Below are positions 5,740 through 10,000 of a stretch of DNA of 10,000 nt, in pieces. The notes beneath the pieces are model-generated. The model was not told the DNA's origin and did not search any database. It saw only the letters and a program-made list of their open reading frames with translations. The stretch lies in the NCBI RefSeq assembly GCF_020216885.1, contig NZ_JAIWON010000046.1, positions 1-10,000 on the forward strand, written 5' to 3'. How positions within the stretch are numbered: position 1 is the stretch's first letter; each line of letters opens with the position of its first letter. Position numbers and translations under genes: made by a program. Origin of the DNA: Zymomonas sp. Lineage in GTDB: Bacteria; Pseudomonadota; Alphaproteobacteria; Sphingomonadales; Sphingomonadaceae.

Positions 5740-7521
5740 TTATTGGAAAGGAAAATACCGGAAAGTAACATAGAGGGTATTACCGGATGTTGTTGGACGA
5801 ACAGCATTAGCGCCAGAAAAGGCGAATTTCTTGATATAGGTATATTGTAGCCCACCCATGACGCTACCGTAAGAGCCATGAAGCATATGCCACCATCCTC
5901 CCAAGGTAAAAGAAGCTAAAGTATGGGTCTGGGCATTACAGACACCAAATTCGACATTACAGCCGCTTAAATCCTGATCGTCTATGCCATATCCATATTG
6001 GGAACCATCAGCACCGATATAACGGCGACGACCAGCCGTTTCGACCCCGCCATAGCCATATAGCAGAATGGAAGGCGTTGGATGTCCGATTAAGCCCATA
6101 GCTCCAATAACTTCGGGGACAGGGGATAGTAACCCCCGACTATTAAAACTTGTATCCGGCAGCATCGTTGGGGCATATCGTCCGATACCTTCTCCAGCCA
6201 AAATATTACCGGTAAGCTGTAATTTGTCCGCCATTAACGGAACTGTCATACCCGCGCCGATACCGCCACCGAAATGCGTGTGTTTTTCACTAGCCGTTGC
6301 TCCAACCGGCACAGATAAGGAGCGGAACCAACGGGCAAGACCAAAGATTTCATAATGCCCGAACCGCGTATCAGCGGCAGTTTTCAACACAATATCCGGT
6401 GCCGGATTATAGGTGTAAACCGTATTACTGTTCAGCAAGACACCACCGGAATTTTCATAAAATATTTTGGGGCCCATTGTTTCGCCGTAGGCCGCCGGTA
6501 AACGACCACCAGAAGGGACGGATGAAGAAAAGGCGACGGTTGCTTGGGGATCTTCCAAAGAAAGCCCTAGCCAATATTTTTTATTCCAGTCTTTTTCAAA
6601 ACGGATTTGAGGCACACGGGTAAAGCTGATACCCGGTATCTGGTTATTATCTGTTACAGGGGGTAATTGCTCCTGCCTCGGTAATAGGCCTTTGCTATAA
6701 TTCGTGACCAAACTCCATGCTTGCCCCATTAAAACATGGAAACCCCACTCATTTTGAGTGAAGGTGAAATAGCCTTGGCGTAAACGCGGAGTATAACCAC
6801 TAATTTGGATACTATTGGTCGTGTTGGCAGCGCCTCCAAAATCACTTTCTAGATAGGCCTGTAATTGAATAGATTTTGTTGGATCGGCCTCTAACAAAAC
6901 CGAAGTTCGGGTCAATTGAGACGATAGCCGCTCTTCATCTAACCCATGATTGGGACTATTGGCATAAGGGAAATTGTTCCACGCGGTGGCAGGGCCACTG
7001 GTCATATTGGAGCTGCGCCAAATATTCGATAGCTCGACAAAGCCTCCTAACTTAACAGACACATTCCCAATACTGAAAACCGGCGGCAGCCTGTCAACAG
7101 CCGTCTGGGTGATAGCCGCAGGGCTGGATGATTTTAAATCAATAGAGGAATGATAGGGGCTATTTTGATTATTGGCTTTGATGGGGGCAGTATTCGGGGG
7201 CGGTAAAGATATCCAATGCGGGGCGGGGGATAGCGATTTTGTATCGGTATGAGAAGAAATGGCTGGCGAAGACTGACGCTCCGCATTGGTTTCAATAACT
7301 GTCGATTTTTCCTTTTCTTTTTTTTGTTCGATCGCATCCACTTTTTCCATAAGCTGACGGATTTGTAGCTTGATTGCGGCTAACTCTTGGTCGTCTTTTT
7401 CATCCGCCAAAGCTGGTTGATGAAAAGCGCCCATTAAAAGAAGCGCAATCATACTACCGAGGCCGGTTCTACTGGATTTTAACCGGCCTTTTAATGATCG
7501 AAATGTTTCTTGAAAAAACAC
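5740..7521 (-). CDS. DcaP-like outer-membrane porin with N-terminal coiled coil
   Basis: This is a substrate-uptake porin of the outer membrane. The GTG at 7521 is the first possible start, since an in-frame TAG lies 6 bases upstream; only a weak AGG is available for ribosome binding. It gives 593 residues with a basic n-region (R8, K11, R13, K15, R18), a hydrophobic core (24-33) and likely cleavage after ALA39. The next ATG (Met24) would lose the basic n-region. Residues about 43-73 form a charged heptad-like helix (LAAIKLQIRQLMEKVDAIE), as in trimer-forming DcaP-type porins. A Ser/Pro-rich linker runs to about 148. The rest is alternating beta-barrel sequence beginning near SIGNVSVKLGGFVELS and ending YVTFRYFPFQ, close to the aromatic C-terminal signature recognised by the BAM complex. 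It is longer than typical DcaP (about 430-450), mainly because of the linker. The MFS permease gene ends 31 bp upstream, suggesting one operon and one substrate. Confidence 0.88.
   Translation of the reverse strand: MFFQETFRSLKGRLKSSRTGLGSMIALLLMGAFHQPALADEKDDQELAAIKLQIRQLMEKVDAIEQKKEKEKSTVIETNAERQSSPAISSHTDTKSLSPAPHWISLPPPNTAPIKANNQNSPYHSSIDLKSSSPAAITQTAVDRLPPVFSIGNVSVKLGGFVELSNIWRSSNMTSGPATAWNNFPYANSPNHGLDEERLSSQLTRTSVLLEADPTKSIQLQAYLESDFGGAANTTNSIQISGYTPRLRQGYFTFTQNEWGFHVLMGQAWSLVTNYSKGLLPRQEQLPPVTDNNQIPGISFTRVPQIRFEKDWNKKYWLGLSLEDPQATVAFSSSVPSGGRLPAAYGETMGPKIFYENSGGVLLNSNTVYTYNPAPDIVLKTAADTRFGHYEIFGLARWFRSLSVPVGATASEKHTHFGGGIGAGMTVPLMADKLQLTGNILAGEGIGRYAPTMLPDTSFNSRGLLSPVPEVIGAMGLIGHPTPSILLYGYGGVETAGRRRYIGADGSQYGYGIDDQDLSGCNVEFGVCNAQTHTLASFTLGGWWHMLHGSYGSVMGGLQYTYIKKFAFSGANAVRPTTSGNTLYVTFRYFPFQ
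7460..7489 (-). repeat. Inverted repeat within the porin signal-peptide coding region
   Basis: In the porin mRNA AGGCCGGTT pairs perfectly with AACCGGCCT (9 bp, 12-base loop) at nucleotides 33-62 of the reading frame. The hairpin is GC-rich and lies just past the ribosome footprint at the start codon. It may be coincidence of codon use or may slow early translation. Confidence 0.5.
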
Positions 7522-7552
7522 GAAAACCTACATCCCAAATATGTGATGAAGT

Positions 7553-8827
7553 TTATTTCTGGCCATGTTTCCAGCCGGTTTCCCGCAAAAAGAAACTGAG
7601 AAAAATAGCCAGCACAATCCCTACAATCAGGGGCATAAAGCCACGATGGAAATCAGCGAGAGTCAGGTTTGGGCTATGCGAGCCAATCAAACCGGTAATC
7701 ACAGGGGAAATCAAACTGCTGGTAAGAAAAACCAGAAAGTTCATAATACCGGCGGCAGTGCCTTTGACTTCTGGCGGATTGACCTCTTTCATGACTGAAA
7801 AAGGTAACATCGCTGCACCAGAAGCAATGCCCATAAAAAGGGGCGGCATATAGGCTGGCAAGATCACTGTTGGCACATAAAGCAGGCTTATATAACTTAA
7901 AAGTAACAAGCTGCTTCCACCGATTAACACTGGACGGCGCAGGCCTATTTTATCAGAAATATAGCCAATCAGCGGGCAACCGATAACCCATCCCAATGGC
8001 ACCATTGAAACCAAGGTGGCGGCTTCTGCAATGCTAATATGCTCTCCTTTAGAAAAGAAAGAGGTTCCCCAAGCTAAAATCCCGATTGTTGTTGGGGCAA
8101 ACAACAATCCCCCGATAACACCAGCCAGCCAGCTTTGGGGATTAGAAAAGATAAGCTGGAATGGCTGGATAAGACTTGAGAAGTCCAGTTTCTGACGCTG
8201 CTCCTCTTCTTCGTCTTTTTTGCCATGAGGCATAACAATAAAAGTCGATACCGTTAAAATCGCACCAATAATCGCAAAAGCTATCCAGATTTTTTGCCAC
8301 TGGACATGGAAAGTACCCGCTGGGTCAAGAAAGATAGAAACCAATTTTGAACCAAAGGCTGCACCTGCCATCCCCAGACATTCAGTAAAGCCGACAAAAA
8401 TAGCCAACATTCTCTGCGGTAAATATCGGGCAGCGATATAGGATGCCCCCAAAAAAGCGAAAATAGAGCCGACCGCCTGCAAGGTGAAACCCGTAATCGC
8501 TAGCCATTCATAGCCACGGGCAAAAAATAGGCTACCTATCGTCACAAGGGCTATGCCCGCCGGAATAGTTTTATGCGCACCATAACGATCGAGAAGAAAA
8601 CCGGCAATCAGTGCCATGCCTGCATAGGCAACATAATAAAGCGGCACCATAATGCCTAAAGGATTATGCCCCCAATTTTCAGTTAGAATCCCCTGCATAA
8701 TGCCAGGGGTGGCTCGGATCGCATATTGGTAGAAATAGAAAACAGCACATAAAAGCCAGGCAAGAACGTAAACAGGATTCAAGGCTTGTTCGCTTTTTTG
8801 TGCATTTAAGTCGGTATGGCTTGACAC
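7553..8827 (-). CDS. Major facilitator superfamily permease
   Basis: This is an inner-membrane secondary transporter of 424 residues, normal for a 12-helix MFS protein. Motif A is present between helices 2 and 3 (GFLLDRYGAHK, 76-86), and its relaxed repeat occurs in the second half (GYISDKIGLRRP). The first helix carries YQYAIRATPG (33-42), a pattern seen in anion or organic-acid-type MFS members, so an anionic substrate is a guess. A highly charged central loop (HGKKDEEEEQRQK) separates the two six-helix halves. Start: GTG at 8827, with AAGG about 9 bases upstream; upstream codons in frame offer no ATG or GTG before a stop. It is the first gene of a probable operon with the porin 31 bp downstream. 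The upstream exporter is cut off by a terminator, so its promoter should lie within 8828-8950. Confidence 0.94.
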   Translation of the reverse strand: MSSHTDLNAQKSEQALNPVYVLAWLLCAVFYFYQYAIRATPGIMQGILTENWGHNPLGIMVPLYYVAYAGMALIAGFLLDRYGAHKTIPAGIALVTIGSLFFARGYEWLAITGFTLQAVGSIFAFLGASYIAARYLPQRMLAIFVGFTECLGMAGAAFGSKLVSIFLDPAGTFHVQWQKIWIAFAIIGAILTVSTFIVMPHGKKDEEEEQRQKLDFSSLIQPFQLIFSNPQSWLAGVIGGLLFAPTTIGILAWGTSFFSKGEHISIAEAATLVSMVPLGWVIGCPLIGYISDKIGLRRPVLIGGSSLLLLSYISLLYVPTVILPAYMPPLFMGIASGAAMLPFSVMKEVNPPEVKGTAAGIMNFLVFLTSSLISPVITGLIGSHSPNLTLADFHRGFMPLIVGIVLAIFLSFFLRETGWKHGQK

Positions 8828-8952
8828 GGATAAATGCCTTTTTGTGTTTTTTGAAATACTAAGTTACAATTTGGAAAAAGTAAAAAATTTTCTTTATAAA
8901 AAGTAGCAATATAAGATGATTACTCCAATCGATTTATGAGTCTTGGTTGAAT

Positions 8953-8983
8953 AAAAAAAAGACCAGCCAACGTTATTGGCTGG
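8953..8983 (-). terminator. Intrinsic terminator of the LysE-family gene
   Basis: Reading the - strand, CCAGCCAA pairs with TTGGCTGG over 8 bp around a 5-base loop, followed by TC and eight T residues. It lies about 60 bases after the LysE-family stop codon and isolates that gene from the MFS-porin pair. Confidence 0.88.
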
Positions 8984-9043
8984 CTGGTTAGATAAATTAT
9001 AATAATTTATGGAAAAAATAATAAATATTTTAATAATTAAATT

Positions 9044-9700
9044 TTAAACCAAAACAAGTTTTGCTGCAAAAAATAGAAAGAATATTCCCGTAATCATATC
9101 CAAAATTCGGATAATTTTAGGATTGGCAAAAAACCTTCCTAAAGAAAGCGCCATTCCCGCTACAATCGAATACCAAAAAAGGGTCGTAACCATTTGAGTA
9201 ACGACCAAGGCAAAGGAATAGGTAACCGCATTTTGCCCGACAGGAATAAAATGAGGAAAGGCCGTCATATCAAAAACCCCGACTAAAGGATTTAAAAGCG
9301 TTGTTAATGACCCACGCCTAAAACCAGCATTGAAGGAATCCAATGTCTTGATACCGGATTCAGATTGTTCTTCAGATAACAGCTCGGCTTCTTTTTTTGA
9401 AAACCCCTTAACCGATTGCCAAATCAGCCTTAGACTTAGATAGAGTAAGTAAAGCGCGCCCGCCCATTGTATTACCGTAAAGGCTGTCTTCGAGGCAGAA
9501 ATAATGGCGCTGACACCAAAAATAGTGCCAAAGCCCCATAAACCAACCCCCGTGACAATACCCGCCACAGCTCCAATAGCCGCACGATGCCCAACGCTTA
9601 GACTTAACCTGATAATCAAGGCCGTTTCAGTGCCGGGCGTTAAAAGGATTAACCCCCATGCCGCCCCAAAGGCTAATATAGGCATAAGAAAAGATAGCAT
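9044..9700 (-). CDS. LysE/RhtB-family amino-acid (or related metabolite) exporter
   Basis: This is an inner-membrane exporter; characterised relatives excrete lysine, threonine, homoserine or cysteine. The 218 residues and six hydrophobic segments match the family (about 200-220). The signature after helix 1 reads LILLTPGTETALIIR (18-31) instead of the common TPGP, and the loop before helix 2 is SVGHRAAIGAVAGIVTG, matching the usual G.R.G...G...G pattern in slightly changed form. A charged central loop (about 97-125) precedes FRRGSLTTLLNPLVG, which corresponds to the conserved F..G.....NPK region but lacks the lysine. Start: ATG at 9700, with an in-frame stop 24 bases upstream; no convincing Shine-Dalgarno sequence is visible (a G-rich run lies about 17 bases away). 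The gene is alone, with its own terminator. Substrate unknown. Confidence 0.92.
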   Translation of the reverse strand: MLSFLMPILAFGAAWGLILLTPGTETALIIRLSLSVGHRAAIGAVAGIVTGVGLWGFGTIFGVSAIISASKTAFTVIQWAGALYLLYLSLRLIWQSVKGFSKKEAELLSEEQSESGIKTLDSFNAGFRRGSLTTLLNPLVGVFDMTAFPHFIPVGQNAVTYSFALVVTQMVTTLFWYSIVAGMALSLGRFFANPKIIRILDMITGIFFLFFAAKLVLV

Positions 9701-9767
9701 GGTGGATATCGTCGCCCCCTTTTAGATCATTTATTTTTAAGGCTGACGGAATAGAACATTCTTGCGG

Positions 9768-9941
9768 TCAATGAATAGCAACATCTTCTGAATCAGATAT
9801 TACTTTTTCTATAAGAAAGATCGTTTTTCCTGAATCTGATTCTGCGAATAATAATGAAAATAAAGGATGCCAACTCGCAAAAATGAGCATTCTTATTATC
9901 AATAATTCTGTAACTTGGCTTTCATTAAAATCAGATAGCAC
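9768..9941 (-). CDS. Possible short hypothetical ORF or gene remnant
   Basis: A 57-residue frame runs from GTG at 9941 to TGA at 9768-9770. Its composition is protein-like (GKTIFLIEKVISDSEDVAIH at the end). There is no ribosome-binding site and no recognisable family. An internal ATG at 9890 would give 40 residues. Just past the stop, the next frame reads LFIDRKNVLFRQP before its own stop, so this could be the decayed end of a longer gene. It may equally be chance. Confidence 0.2.
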   Translation of the reverse strand: MLSDFNESQVTELLIIRMLIFASWHPLFSLLFAESDSGKTIFLIEKVISDSEDVAIH

Positions 9942-9944
9942 CCC

Positions 9945-9978
9945 ATAGGGATGAAGCGTGAAAAAGCTTCATCCCTAT
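9945..9978. terminator. 13-bp perfect hairpin, possible terminator
   Basis: ATAGGGATGAAGC pairs exactly with GCTTCATCCCTAT around an 8-base, A-rich loop. The + side continues into GGATATTCTTTGTCTTT, loosely T-rich; the - side is not T-rich. It may belong to a - strand gene beyond the right edge or be an isolated structured element. Confidence 0.45.
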
Positions 9979-10000
9979 AGGATATTCTTTGTCTTTATCC

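Larger units (their letters stand above)
9701..10000. other. Right-end noncoding stretch, no confident gene
   Basis: These 300 bp follow the start of the LysE-family gene and should include its promoter. They contain an interrupted inverted repeat (GAATCAGAT at 9790-9798, ATCTGATTC at 9834-9842), a 13-bp hairpin at 9945-9978 and one weak short - strand ORF. I see no RNA gene or insertion sequence. Confidence 0.5.

Noticed and set aside
7374..7853. A 159-codon open frame on the + strand
   Set aside because: It is antisense to the porin and MFS genes, whose products are clearly recognisable, and its own product resembles nothing.

Overview
The window looks like chromosomal DNA from a Gram-negative bacterium of moderate GC content, most likely an alphaproteobacterium. 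A signal-peptide-bearing outer-membrane porin with a C-terminal phenylalanine and a capsule-type ABC-2 permease both show an outer membrane. The gene mix and base composition would fit Zymomonas or a relative, but that is inference: there is no rRNA or other taxonomic marker here. I see no mobile element, CRISPR array, tRNA or rRNA. Most of the window is ordinary transport and cell-surface coding.

Left part (1-2750) is an AT-rich surface-polysaccharide segment. A long glycosyltransferase-like gene enters from beyond the left edge on the + strand. It converges on a single ABC-2 polysaccharide-export permease (KpsM/Wzm type) on the - strand. The two genes share a 28-bp perfect palindrome between their stop codons that probably serves as a bidirectional terminator. 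No ABC ATPase partner is present in the window.

Middle part (2750-5720, + strand) holds three independent genes. The first is an alpha/beta hydrolase, followed by three exact copies of a 10-bp repeat and a strong intrinsic terminator. The second is an amino-acid permease of the HAAAP family with its own terminator. The third is a small, unrecognised, putatively exported 73-residue protein with a twin-arginine-like N-terminus.

Right part (5740-9700, - strand) is transport. An MFS permease and a DcaP-like porin are 31 bp apart and probably form one operon, which would pair an inner-membrane and an outer-membrane uptake step for the same unknown substrate. Upstream of it, and separated by an intrinsic terminator, is a LysE/RhtB-family exporter. 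The last 300 bp have no confident gene. They hold a 13-bp perfect hairpin, an interrupted inverted repeat and one possible short - strand ORF.

I found no convincing new system. The points most worth checking are the multidomain and mosaic glycosyltransferase-like gene, the orphan ABC permease, the MFS-porin pair and the small Tat-like protein.
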